A stretch of DNA of 29,371 nucleotides from an uncultured Clostridia bacterium (lineage in GTDB: Bacteria > Bacillota > Clostridia > Christensenellales > Pumilibacteraceae), in contig CANPYH010000003.1 of NCBI GenBank assembly GCA_947588325.1, positions 1 through 29,371 on the forward strand, written 5' to 3'. Shown one piece after another: positions 1 to 7,007 of the stretch. The position numbers were made by a program, and so were the translations under genes. The notes below the pieces were generated by a model. The model saw nothing but the letters and a program-made list of their open reading frames with translations, was not told the DNA's origin and did not search any database. How positions within the stretch are numbered: the first letter of the stretch is position 1; every line of letters begins with the position of its first letter.

Positions 1-620
1 AACACGGTTTCGATTTGTACGCCCAATTTGCGGAGGCGGGCGACGTGATTATCGAGGGTGCGCGTTTCGCCCGTTTCATAGCCCCAGACCGCAGTCAGAA
101 GTTTTTCCCTCGATAAGACCTTGCCTTGATTTTCCATAAAACACTTCAAAAGTTCAAACTCTTTTCGGTTAAGGGAAACAGGCTCGCCGCCGATCTCGCA
201 AGCGAAAGTTTCCGTATCGAGCGTGATATTTTGCGCCGTAAACACGGTAGATTTTTGCTTTCCGCGAAGCCGCGCATTTACTCGGGCGACAAGTTCCAAA
301 ACCGAAAACGGCTTTGCGATATAATCGTCCGCGCCCATATTCAAACCGTTTACTTTATCCTCTTCTTTCGAGAGCGCGGAGAGCATGATACAGCTCACCG
401 ACGGATATTTTCGTTTGAGAAAGCGGAGAGCGTCAAGACCGCTCCCATCGGGCAGCATAATGTCGAGAAGTGCGACGTCGGGCAGTTCATGTCCGAGCGC
501 GTCCCGAAATTCTTTCAGCGTGGAGAACGAGGAAAACTTAAAATCGTTCATTTCAAGTGCGACCTTGATAAGCCCGCAAATACTTGTATCATCTTCGAGT
601 AGAAACACATTTCCTTTCAT
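1..620 (-). CDS. PhoB/PhoP-type winged-helix response regulator (3' end beyond window)
   Basis: This is a transcriptional response regulator whose C-terminus is cut by the window edge; about 206 residues are visible from the ATG at 618-620. The receiver domain spans about residues 3-118, with an acidic pocket (LLEDDTS, 8-14), phospho-acceptor Asp53 in LLDIMLPDGSG, Ser81 and Lys103 in AKPF. The OmpR/PhoB winged helix follows from about 126, with NRKEFELLKCFMEN and the recognition-helix region LDNHVARLRKLG. It lies on the same strand as pstS-pstCA-pstB and directly downstream, so control of the pho regulon is the natural inference, with a PhoR-type kinase expected just outside the window. phoU is not present between pstB and this gene. 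Family is certain; the PhoB/PhoP role is inferred from context. Confidence 0.88.
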   Translation of the reverse strand, partial: MKGNVFLLEDDTSICGLIKVALEMNDFKFSSFSTLKEFRDALGHELPDVALLDIMLPDGSGLDALRFLKRKYPSVSCIMLSALSKEEDKVNGLNMGADDYIAKPFSVLELVARVNARLRGKQKSTVFTAQNITLDTETFACEIGGEPVSLNRKEFELLKCFMENQGKVLSREKLLTAVWGYETGETRTLDNHVARLRKLGVQIETV

Positions 621-656
621 GGCTGTATTATACCACCTTTCAAAAATTATGGGCAA
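618..656 (-). promoter_or_regulatory. Possible promoter overlapping the RBS of the response regulator
   Basis: On the minus strand a perfect TATAAT lies 6 nt before the ATG, and TTGCCC lies 18 nt upstream of it. If used, transcription would start at or next to the start codon, giving a nearly leaderless mRNA. The same stretch contains AAAGGTGG, a usable Shine-Dalgarno with a long (12 nt) spacing, for messages coming from upstream. The two readings exclude each other for a given transcript. Confidence 0.3.
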
Positions 657-663
657 GCAGACA

Positions 664-792
664 AAGTACGAATTGAAAAATTCATAGAAGCAAGCAAGAC
701 AAGGCGCGCGAGGAAAACCCGAGGGCGCATACACAAGACGTATGTAACCGAGGGTTGCCGCAGCGCAACACAGTATTGCGCCGCTTATGTGG
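664..792. repeat. Dispersed palindromic intergenic repeat
   Basis: The whole pstB-regulator gap is a structured non-coding element. It holds a CATAC-acaagac-GTATG hairpin (728-744) flanked by AACCC and GGGTT arms, and a second hairpin with GCGCAA and TTGCGC arms (about 762-782). The layout GAGGG..hairpin..ACCGAG matches the shorter motifs at 11930-11960, 12020-12050 and 15766-15795 in this window, which carry a different but still self-complementary stem. It has no open frame and could act as an mRNA processing or attenuation element after pstB. Confidence 0.6.
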
Positions 793-797
793 ATTTT

Positions 798-1607
798 TTA
801 TCCGAATCTGCCGTTGATATAATCATCAGTCCGTTTATCCTGCGGATGGGAAAAAATCTCTTTTGTTTCATTCATCTCAATCATCTCGCCGAGCAAAAAA
901 TACGCCGTAAAATCGGCGATGCGGAACGCCTGTTGCATATTGTGCGTGACCATGATGACCGTCATGCGCTTTTTAAGTTGCAAGCACAGCTCCTCGATTT
1001 TCCCCGTAGAAATGGGATCGAGTGCGCTTGTCGGCTCGTCCATAAGAAGAATTTGCGGCTCAACCGCGAGGGCACGGGCAATGCACAGCCGTTGCTGTTG
1101 TCCGCCCGAAAGCCCTAAAGCGGACTTTGAGAGCCTGTCTTTTACTTCGTCCCACATTGCCGCTTCCCTGAGAGATTTCTCCACAATAAAATCAAGCGTA
1201 TTCCTTTTTCTTATTCCGAAAGTACGAGGACCGTATGCAATATTATCATATACCGACATTGCAAGCGGATTGGGACGCTGAAAAATCATTCCCACATTTT
1301 TTCGAAGTCGTGCCGTATCACACCGACGATCATAAATATCTGTCTCTCCTACCTTTATCTCGCCGAATATTCTGCACCCCTCTACGAGGTCATTCATGCG
1401 GTTCAAGGATTTTATAAGCGTAGACTTGCCGCAACCGCTCGGTCCTATAAGCGCGGTTATTCTATTCTCGCTGAACGTCATATTGACGTTCTTCAAGGCG
1501 TGAAATGCACCATAATACAAATTCATATTTTTGACCGAAATCGCGATACCGTCGCTAATTTTATATGGATCTATAACGTGATTCGGTTTTGAAAAATCTT
1601 TTTTCAT
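798..1607 (-). CDS. pstB: Phosphate ABC transporter ATP-binding protein PstB
   Basis: PstB hydrolyses ATP to drive phosphate import through the PstC/PstA channel. The 269-residue protein shows every ABC element: Walker A GPSGCGKST (55-63), Q-loop Gln110, signature LSGGQ (166-170), Walker B ILLMDE (186-191) and the switch His in VTHNMQQ. The phrase SLNRMNDL after Walker A is typical of the PstB subgroup. The start at 1605-1607 overlaps the end of pstCA by 47 bp, and AGGTCAGGT precedes the ATG, so coupled translation is likely. Its N-terminus is about 20 residues longer than many PstB proteins, and the next Met (residue 28) would remove the first beta strand, so the longer form is preferred. 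Membrane-associated on the cytoplasmic face. Confidence 0.95.
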   Translation of the reverse strand: MKKDFSKPNHVIDPYKISDGIAISVKNMNLYYGAFHALKNVNMTFSENRITALIGPSGCGKSTLIKSLNRMNDLVEGCRIFGEIKVGETDIYDRRCDTARLRKNVGMIFQRPNPLAMSVYDNIAYGPRTFGIRKRNTLDFIVEKSLREAAMWDEVKDRLSKSALGLSGGQQQRLCIARALAVEPQILLMDEPTSALDPISTGKIEELCLQLKKRMTVIMVTHNMQQAFRIADFTAYFLLGEMIEMNETKEIFSHPQDKRTDDYINGRFG

Positions 1608-3417
1608 TATTTTTTACCTGACCTTTTTCTCGTCGATTTTTACGAGCCGCACCCCACTCTATCGCAGACACAAGCAAATTCAGCATGAGAACGAAGATTA
1701 TCAGAACGCTTGCAGTCGCATATGCTTCATTGACTTGTAAACCGTTGCTCATGAATTTCCATACCAATACCGAAAGACTCGCGGCACTATCCGCATAACT
1801 TTGCGGAATAAATGTACATGACGAGCCAACGGTAAATATGAGCGCTGCGCTCTCCCCTACAATACGTCCGACAGACAATATCACCGCAGTGATTATGCCT
1901 GAAAGCGAACGCGGCAAAACCACCACAAAAACCGTTCTGAGCTTTCCGGCGCCGAGAGCGTAACTTGCCTCACGCATGCTGTCGGGGACTTCGGAAAGAC
2001 TTTGTTCCGTGCTTCTTATGATAGTCGGTAGAATTATCAGAGCAAGAGTGAAACTTCCCGCAACAAGCGAATATCCCATATTCATTGCCTGCACAAAAAA
2101 TACCATTCCAAACAAACCGAAAATGATAGACGGGATTCCCGCAAGCGTATCCACAAACAATCTGATTGTCTTTACGAAAATACTTCCGAGTTTTGCATAT
2201 TCGTTAAGATAAATCGCTGCACCCACCCCAAACGGCAAAGCAATAGCAAGGGCAAGCACTATCAGCATAATCGTTGAAACAAATGCGGGGGCAAGGGTTG
2301 CGTGCGCGTTACTGCTCTCCCCAAAGAGAAAATCGAAACTGACATGAGGCAATCCGTTAACGAACACAAAAACGATTATGAATATCAATATAGCAGCAGT
2401 AAACATCGAAACAATCCAGGACAATATGCAGAGTACATTTTGCGCGCTGCCCCGACGTCGATATGTTTTCTGCATATCTTCTTGTCCGTTGCCTGCCTTG
2501 TCTCCCCTGAATTTTTTTGCAAAAAATTTTCCGCCATCGTTCTTTTTGAATGCAAGCAAACTCAAGTTAAGCATCAGAACTATTAGTAGCAATATGAAGC
2601 CGTCTGCGATTAACGCCGACTGCTCGGGAGGCGCCGCATATCCCCAATTCTCCACAATATTGCTCGTCAGCGTCGTAAACGGAACAAACGCGCCCCACGG
2701 ATAACCCGCTCCGTTACCGACGATCATCTGAACCGCCATTGTCTCGCCTACCGCACGCCCTATTCCTAAAATTATCGCCGAAAGTATGCCCTTCTTCGCC
2801 GCGGGCAGCATTACGCGCCACACCGCTTGATTCCTGGAACAACCGAGAGAGAGCGCTCCCTCATAGTATTGAGACGGTACCGATTCGAGGCTGTTTTTCG
2901 TTACCGACGTAATCGTGGGCAATATCATAACGGAGAGAATAATCGTACATGCCAACAAGCCAAAACCGGCACTGTTCGGATGAAAGATATCGACGAGAAT
3001 GGGCATTAAAAATTTATACCCAAACAATCCATACACTATCGAAGGGATTCCCGCAAGCAAGTTGATTACCTGCGTGAAAATCTTCTTGATTTTGCGCGGG
3101 CAATAGAACACCAGCCAGACCGCAGTAAATATCGCAAAAGTACCGCCGAGAGGGATCGTGCAAGCCGTAAGCACGAAGGTCCCTACTATCATACGCCATA
3201 TGCCGAAAACTTCTTTTTGCGCCGACCACTCGGTCCCGAATATGAAATTGAAAAAGCCTGCTTTTGAAAATGCCGGGATGCTTGCGTAAAGCAAATATCC
3301 GATTATAATAAATACCACGAGCACGGAAAATGTCGCAAGCAATGCAAACGACGCTTTTGCGACCTTTTCCTTTACACGAAATGCAGACTTTTTTTTCTTT
3401 TTTTCGTCATCAATCAT
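1561..3417 (-). CDS. Fused phosphate permease PstC-PstA
   Basis: One uninterrupted 618-residue frame encodes both permease subunits of the high-affinity phosphate transporter. Residues ~20-290 are PstC-like: the first membrane helix is at 22-45, NLLAGIPSIVYGLFG at 119-133, and the permease coupling loop EGALSLGCSRNQAV at 186-199. A charged linker (291-326, Lys/Arg/Gly-rich) leads to a PstA-like half (327-600) with the parallel motif TLAGIPSIIFGLFG (424-437) and coupling loop EASYALGAGKLRTV (483-496). Each half has about six hydrophobic segments. pstC and pstA are normally separate genes, so this is a gene fusion giving a fixed 1:1 ratio. The ATG at 3415-3417 shares one base with the pstS stop codon (TAATG). 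Confidence 0.93.
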   Translation of the reverse strand: MIDDEKKKKKSAFRVKEKVAKASFALLATFSVLVVFIIIGYLLYASIPAFSKAGFFNFIFGTEWSAQKEVFGIWRMIVGTFVLTACTIPLGGTFAIFTAVWLVFYCPRKIKKIFTQVINLLAGIPSIVYGLFGYKFLMPILVDIFHPNSAGFGLLACTIILSVMILPTITSVTKNSLESVPSQYYEGALSLGCSRNQAVWRVMLPAAKKGILSAIILGIGRAVGETMAVQMIVGNGAGYPWGAFVPFTTLTSNIVENWGYAAPPEQSALIADGFILLLIVLMLNLSLLAFKKNDGGKFFAKKFRGDKAGNGQEDMQKTYRRRGSAQNVLCILSWIVSMFTAAILIFIIVFVFVNGLPHVSFDFLFGESSNAHATLAPAFVSTIMLIVLALAIALPFGVGAAIYLNEYAKLGSIFVKTIRLFVDTLAGIPSIIFGLFGMVFFVQAMNMGYSLVAGSFTLALIILPTIIRSTEQSLSEVPDSMREASYALGAGKLRTVFVVVLPRSLSGIITAVILSVGRIVGESAALIFTVGSSCTFIPQSYADSAASLSVLVWKFMSNGLQVNEAYATASVLIIFVLMLNLLVSAIEWGAARKNRREKGQVKNNEKRFFKTESRYRSI

Positions 3418-4232
3418 TATTGTTTCACCGAAATATATCCGTTCTTTGTTATTATCTTCTGAGCGGCGTCACTCATTATGTAATCATAAAATCCCCGAGC
3501 AGTCTCCGAGAGTTCCGCCCCCTCTCTCGTAACGAGAACAAAGGGTCTTTGCAACTTGTACTCGCCACTGACTATTGTTTCATAAGAGCATACGACGCCA
3601 TCAAGACTTACTGCTTTTACCGAATCGGTCAGACTGCCGTACGATATATAACCGAGACTGTTTTTCGAACTCTTGATAACCTCTATTACGTTACCCGTTT
3701 CGGCAAGCGTTGCCACGCTATTGTGATACTCGCCTATTTCAAGGAGTTCGTCAAAGGCAGAACGAGTTCCGCTCGACGCGTCACGCCCTATTGCCGCGGT
3801 TATGCCTGTATCCGGTATGGCCGATCCATTTTCAAACAACGCTTTGACACTGTCTGTAGTAACATTGTCGATATTACATTCTTTATTGACTATGAGTGCA
3901 ATACCGTCCATGCACAGCGTTTCGCCAGTAATGCCCTTTTCGCTGTCTTTTAGCTCGCGTGATGACATTCCGAAATCGTTAAGCCCGTTTTGCGTATCGC
4001 TGATCCCCGCACCCGACGATGACATGTTAACCGTTATCCTCACGTCATGGGTCTTTTCATACTCTGCAGCCAGCTTTTCCATTATAGGCGTTACCGAGGA
4101 CGAACCGGACACTATAATCGTATCCGCACGCGCTCCGCATCCCGCAAGAGCTGTCGTAGCAAAAATGAGCACGGCAAAGCATAATATCGCCGCTAACACT
4201 GTAATTACCTTGTTGATTCTTGTTTTCTTCAT
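3417..4232 (-). CDS. pstS: Phosphate-binding lipoprotein PstS
   Basis: PstS captures inorganic phosphate outside the membrane and delivers it to PstC/PstA. The 271-residue protein starts at 4230-4232 behind GGAGGT; an open frame continues 31 codons upstream but has no ribosome site and would bury the signal peptide. A lipoprotein signal peptide ends in LAGC (Cys32). Phosphate-site motifs of the family are visible: SGSSSVTP (43-50), SSSGAGI (71-77), DFGMSSRELK (86-95) and RDASSGTRSAFDELL further on. The protein is slightly shorter than many PstS proteins but both lobes appear present. It is the first gene of the pst operon. Confidence 0.95.
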   Translation of the reverse strand: MKKTRINKVITVLAAILCFAVLIFATTALAGCGARADTIIVSGSSSVTPIMEKLAAEYEKTHDVRITVNMSSSGAGISDTQNGLNDFGMSSRELKDSEKGITGETLCMDGIALIVNKECNIDNVTTDSVKALFENGSAIPDTGITAAIGRDASSGTRSAFDELLEIGEYHNSVATLAETGNVIEVIKSSKNSLGYISYGSLTDSVKAVSLDGVVCSYETIVSGEYKLQRPFVLVTREGAELSETARGFYDYIMSDAAQKIITKNGYISVKQ

Positions 4233-4257
4233 TTTTTTACCTCCGTTTTTTTGTACT

Positions 4258-4336
4258 TTGATTGTAAAATCCGAATGTAAAAAACTTCCACACACACTTG
4301 TACAAAAAAAGTAAAAAGACAACAAATATAGTATAC
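4258..4336 (-). promoter_or_regulatory. pstS promoter region with possible PhoP/PhoB boxes
   Basis: A minus-strand TATACT (4330-4335) is a good -10 hexamer, but the -35 position is only AT-rich, as is common for activator-dependent promoters. Nearer the gene, two TTTACA hexamers separated by 7 nt occur on the minus strand (4263-4268 and 4276-4281), the spacing used by Bacillus PhoP boxes. They lie downstream of the proposed -10, which argues for another start site or against the box assignment. Confidence 0.3.
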
Positions 4337-4365
4337 TTGTTGACCTGAAAAAAATTTTTTTGATA

Positions 4366-4399
4366 AATATAAAAAACAGAGATACGCAATGTACCTCTG
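4366..4399 (-). terminator. Rho-independent terminator of the acetyltransferase transcript
   Basis: On the minus strand a hairpin with CAGAG(G)TAC and GTA(T)CTCTG arms (4377-4399, loop of five) is followed by six T residues (4371-4376) and an AT-rich tail. It sits between the acetyltransferase stop (4477) and the pstS promoter, separating the two units. The plus strand also has a short T run, so it may work both ways. Confidence 0.75.
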
Positions 4400-4476
4400 C
4401 TTTTTCGTATATGATTAAAGTTGTATCACTTCTCCTCGGGGGTCATTATATCACTCCGCGCCGAAGAGACACTATA

Positions 4477-5073
4477 TCACTTCTCGGCGAAGATCGGGTA
4501 TTTAGCCTTGTCCTGCTCGGTGATTTTGCGGAGGACGCGGCATGGGTTACCGACTGCGACGGCGCCCGAGGGGATATCCTTGTTGACTACGCTGCCCGCG
4601 CCGATGACTACGTTGTCGCCTATGGTAACGCCCGGTAAGACGCAGACATTCGCGCCGAACCACACGTCATTCCCCACCGTTATGGGCAGAGCTATTTCCA
4701 GCCCCTGACCGCGCTGCTCGGCGTCGATGGGGTGCCCCGACGTCGTGAACAGGCAGTTGGGCGCAATAAAGACGTTATCGCCGAAGCGGACCTTTGCGCC
4801 GTCCAAAATCACGCAGTTATAGTTGGTATAGAAGTTCTTGCCGACGGAGATATTGAAGCCGTAGTCGCAATAGAAGGGCGAGGTAACAACTAAATCGCCT
4901 TGGATCTCGCCTATTATCTTGCGGATCAGTTCGTTCCGCCGCACCGTGTCGGACGGACGGCAATTATTATATTCGTAGCACAGGTCCGCGCATTCGGTCC
5001 TCGCTGCGACTATCTCCTTATCGTAGTTGGCGTCGTATAAATACCCCGCCTGACCTTTCTCCCACTCAGTCAT
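4477..5073 (-). CDS. Maltose/galactoside O-acetyltransferase family protein
   Basis: This is a cytoplasmic left-handed beta-helix enzyme transferring acetyl from acetyl-CoA to a sugar hydroxyl. The 198-residue length fits the Maa/LacA family. The N-terminal cap carries EKGQAGYLYDANYDKE (5-20), and the hexapeptide-repeat region runs from about 60 to 182. Catalytic His114 is in TTSGHPIDAEQR, followed by the usual loop and a PITVGNDVWFGANVCVLPGVTIG-like coil run split over 130-152; VAVGNPCRVLR closes the helix. The ATG overlaps the end of the MscS gene by 8 bp, so the two are co-translated. The acceptor cannot be told from sequence. Confidence 0.9.
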   Translation of the reverse strand: MTEWEKGQAGYLYDANYDKEIVAARTECADLCYEYNNCRPSDTVRRNELIRKIIGEIQGDLVVTSPFYCDYGFNISVGKNFYTNYNCVILDGAKVRFGDNVFIAPNCLFTTSGHPIDAEQRGQGLEIALPITVGNDVWFGANVCVLPGVTIGDNVVIGAGSVVNKDIPSGAVAVGNPCRVLRKITEQDKAKYPIFAEK

Positions 5074-6208
5074 TTTTCTTCTCCTTCGTCGCTTTTTCCT
5101 TCGCTTTTGCCTCTTTTCTTTCCTTTAACTCCTCGATATCCTTTTTTATCCGCTTACGAAGTGCGGAGAAGCCTGTCTCCTCTTCCTCCTCTGCGGGCGG
5201 CTCCGTAGCCGCGGGCGCGCTCGGCTTTTCTTCGGGCTCTGGCAGCTGTGCGGGCGACTTTTCGCTCGGCTGATTGAGCACGATTTGCGGGAAAGGAATG
5301 TTGATACCGTTCTCGTCGAACATAATCTTCAGCTCGCGGTTGAGGTCCCTCTGTACCTGATAGATATCCTCTTCTTTGCACTTTGCGAGGAAGAGCAGGT
5401 TTACGCTCGACGCGCCGAGGGAATCAACGCCGTTATACGTCGGACCGTCCACAATGGCGGGGATATGCTCCTTGATCTTGGCGAGGTTCTCGTTGATAAT
5501 CTTCTCCACACGCGGGATCGAGTCGCCGTACTCGATACTTATTATCGCCTTGGCGACAGAGAGGTCGCGCGTCTGGTTGACTATCGCGCGGATATCGCTG
5601 TTGTTAATTATCTTAACGTTGCCGCCGACGTCGAGCAGTCTCGTCGTTCTTATTCCGATTTCAAGCACCGTACCGCGCCAATCGTCGATAATGACGATAT
5701 CGCCGACCTGGTACTCTCCCTCGATGACGATGAACAGTCCCGCTATTATATCGGCTATCAGGCTCTGTGCGCCGAGACCTATAATCAAGGATAAGATTCC
5801 CGCGCTCGCGAGCAGTGCGCCCGTATCGACGCCCCAAGCCGACAGCACGAGGAGAAATGCCACAATCACGACTATCCAGCTGATAAAGCTGTTGATGAGC
5901 TTAACCACCGTTACCCCGCGCTTGGTGCGGGTAAACGCCTTGCTCAATATGAAGTGCAGGACAATGCTTACAAACCAGCATATAGTGATTATCTGCACGC
6001 TCGCGACTACCGACGGAATGTGCTGGAACATCCACTGCACAAAGCCGTTGTCGCTAACCGTCTGATTGAACCAGGACTTCTCGCCGTAGAAGAATTCGGA
6101 GAGGACAAACCCCGTGACCGTAATTCCCACCACGAGCAAGAAGAGTACCCACTTGACGACTTTCATAGTCGTTGATTTCTTTTTTTGTTTAACCGTTTTA
6201 ACGCTCAT
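5066..6208 (-). CDS. MscS-family small-conductance mechanosensitive channel
   Basis: A membrane channel that opens under membrane tension to release solutes during hypo-osmotic shock. Of 380 residues, three helices are visible at about 17-38, 66-90 and 102-163. The pore helix region ALLASAGILSLIIGLGAQSL (131-150) is the MscS signature, followed by the beta domain (EGEYQVGDIVIIDDWRGTV, 163-181). A C-terminal tail from ~310 is unusual: Pro/Glu/Ala-rich and then strongly Lys/Glu-rich, ending KEKKND, probably disordered or coiled coil. The start at 6206-6208 is preceded by GAGGGTG. It follows the 220-residue membrane protein by 37 bp and is probably in the same transcript. Confidence 0.93.
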   Translation of the reverse strand: MSVKTVKQKKKSTTMKVVKWVLFLLVVGITVTGFVLSEFFYGEKSWFNQTVSDNGFVQWMFQHIPSVVASVQIITICWFVSIVLHFILSKAFTRTKRGVTVVKLINSFISWIVVIVAFLLVLSAWGVDTGALLASAGILSLIIGLGAQSLIADIIAGLFIVIEGEYQVGDIVIIDDWRGTVLEIGIRTTRLLDVGGNVKIINNSDIRAIVNQTRDLSVAKAIISIEYGDSIPRVEKIINENLAKIKEHIPAIVDGPTYNGVDSLGASSVNLLFLAKCKEEDIYQVQRDLNRELKIMFDENGINIPFPQIVLNQPSEKSPAQLPEPEEKPSAPAATEPPAEEEEETGFSALRKRIKKDIEELKERKEAKAKEKATKEKKND

Positions 6209-6245
6209 ATTTGCACCCTCATAGAGTTTTTACGTTATCGCTATA

Positions 6246-6908
6246 TCAAGTCCCCTGCCGATTTGCAAGCTCCGTCCGGATCTTTTTAGTCGCAATTGTC
6301 GTCCTGCCTATCGCCGCCTTTTGCGAGACAGACACGGTGTATTGCATGTTCGGTACAAGCCCCTCGAAGGTGCCGACGAAAGTAAACACCGCCTTGGGCT
6401 TCGTCGTCCCGTCCGTTCCGCTTGTCGTACCCGCTGCCCCGCCGTCCGTATTCTCGCCCGTTCCGTTCGTTTCGGCTTGTGCCGCCGCCACGTCCGTCGA
6501 TTTTTCCAACGCGTTTTCGGCTTTGAGTTGATACTCGCGGTTGGTGAAGTCGTTATGCAGCACGATACATAGATCGGGAATCACGTTTGATAGGGCTTTC
6601 TCGTCGTCGCCTATCAAGTGCACCTCAAACGACACAACGGTGTCCGTCGCTGCTACATTGAAAAGATCGACGTTCGCCGCCGTCACGTTGGTAGTGACAA
6701 CGCCTATCGTAGCAATGATAGCCGCGAGGGTGGTGGTTATAATCGTGACCGCCCTGGCCCTGCGTTTCCGCGCCTGACCGTTTTTGCCCACGGTGTCATT
6801 ACCCGCGAACCAGTGGTGTTCTACGGGCGTGGGATTGCCTGCGTGGGTATTAAGCTCGTCGGTCGCGGGAGCGTCGGACGGATATTCGTTGTATGGGTTA
6901 AGATCCAT
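6246..6908 (-). CDS. Hypothetical one-pass membrane protein
   Basis: Not recognised. The 220-residue product has an acidic/polar N-terminal region (1-42), a basic stop-transfer cluster KNGQARKRRAR, one hydrophobic helix (about 54-77) and a C-terminal part that looks exported. The latter has two beta-rich stretches around a Gly/Thr/Asn linker (about 146-168). The strand pattern with VPNMQYTVSVSQK resembles fibronectin-III-like domains, but this is only an impression. The ATG at 6906-6908 is the only usable start because a stop lies just upstream, yet no Shine-Dalgarno is visible. It lies 100 bp after pgk, beyond a hairpin, and 37 bp before mscS. Confidence 0.7.
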   Translation of the reverse strand: MDLNPYNEYPSDAPATDELNTHAGNPTPVEHHWFAGNDTVGKNGQARKRRARAVTIITTTLAAIIATIGVVTTNVTAANVDLFNVAATDTVVSFEVHLIGDDEKALSNVIPDLCIVLHNDFTNREYQLKAENALEKSTDVAAAQAETNGTGENTDGGAAGTTSGTDGTTKPKAVFTFVGTFEGLVPNMQYTVSVSQKAAIGRTTIATKKIRTELANRQGT

Positions 6909-6950
6909 TGTTACTTACTTACTCGGGGATTTCCCCGCTATCCCTTTCTA

Positions 6951-6987
6951 ACGAAAAGCGGCGAGATGAGCCGATATTCTCGCCGCT
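6951..6987 (-). terminator. Hairpin after pgk, partial terminator
   Basis: Perfect 10-bp arms AGCGGCGAGA (6957-6966) and TCTCGCCGCT (6978-6987) with an 11-nt loop follow the pgk stop. On the minus strand the stem is followed only by TTTTCG, a short T run, so it probably reduces rather than stops transcription into the membrane-protein gene. Confidence 0.55.
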
Positions 6988-7007
6988 ACTCGTTAGTAAT
7001 GTCAGTC

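Noticed and set aside
664..792. A tRNA or small structured RNA gene between pstB and the regulator
   Set aside because: No cloverleaf or anticodon arm can be drawn, and the hairpins match a dispersed repeat family.
1561..1607. Frameshift between pstCA and pstB
   Set aside because: Both reading frames are complete with proper ends and a ribosome site for pstB, so the overlap is a normal coupled junction.
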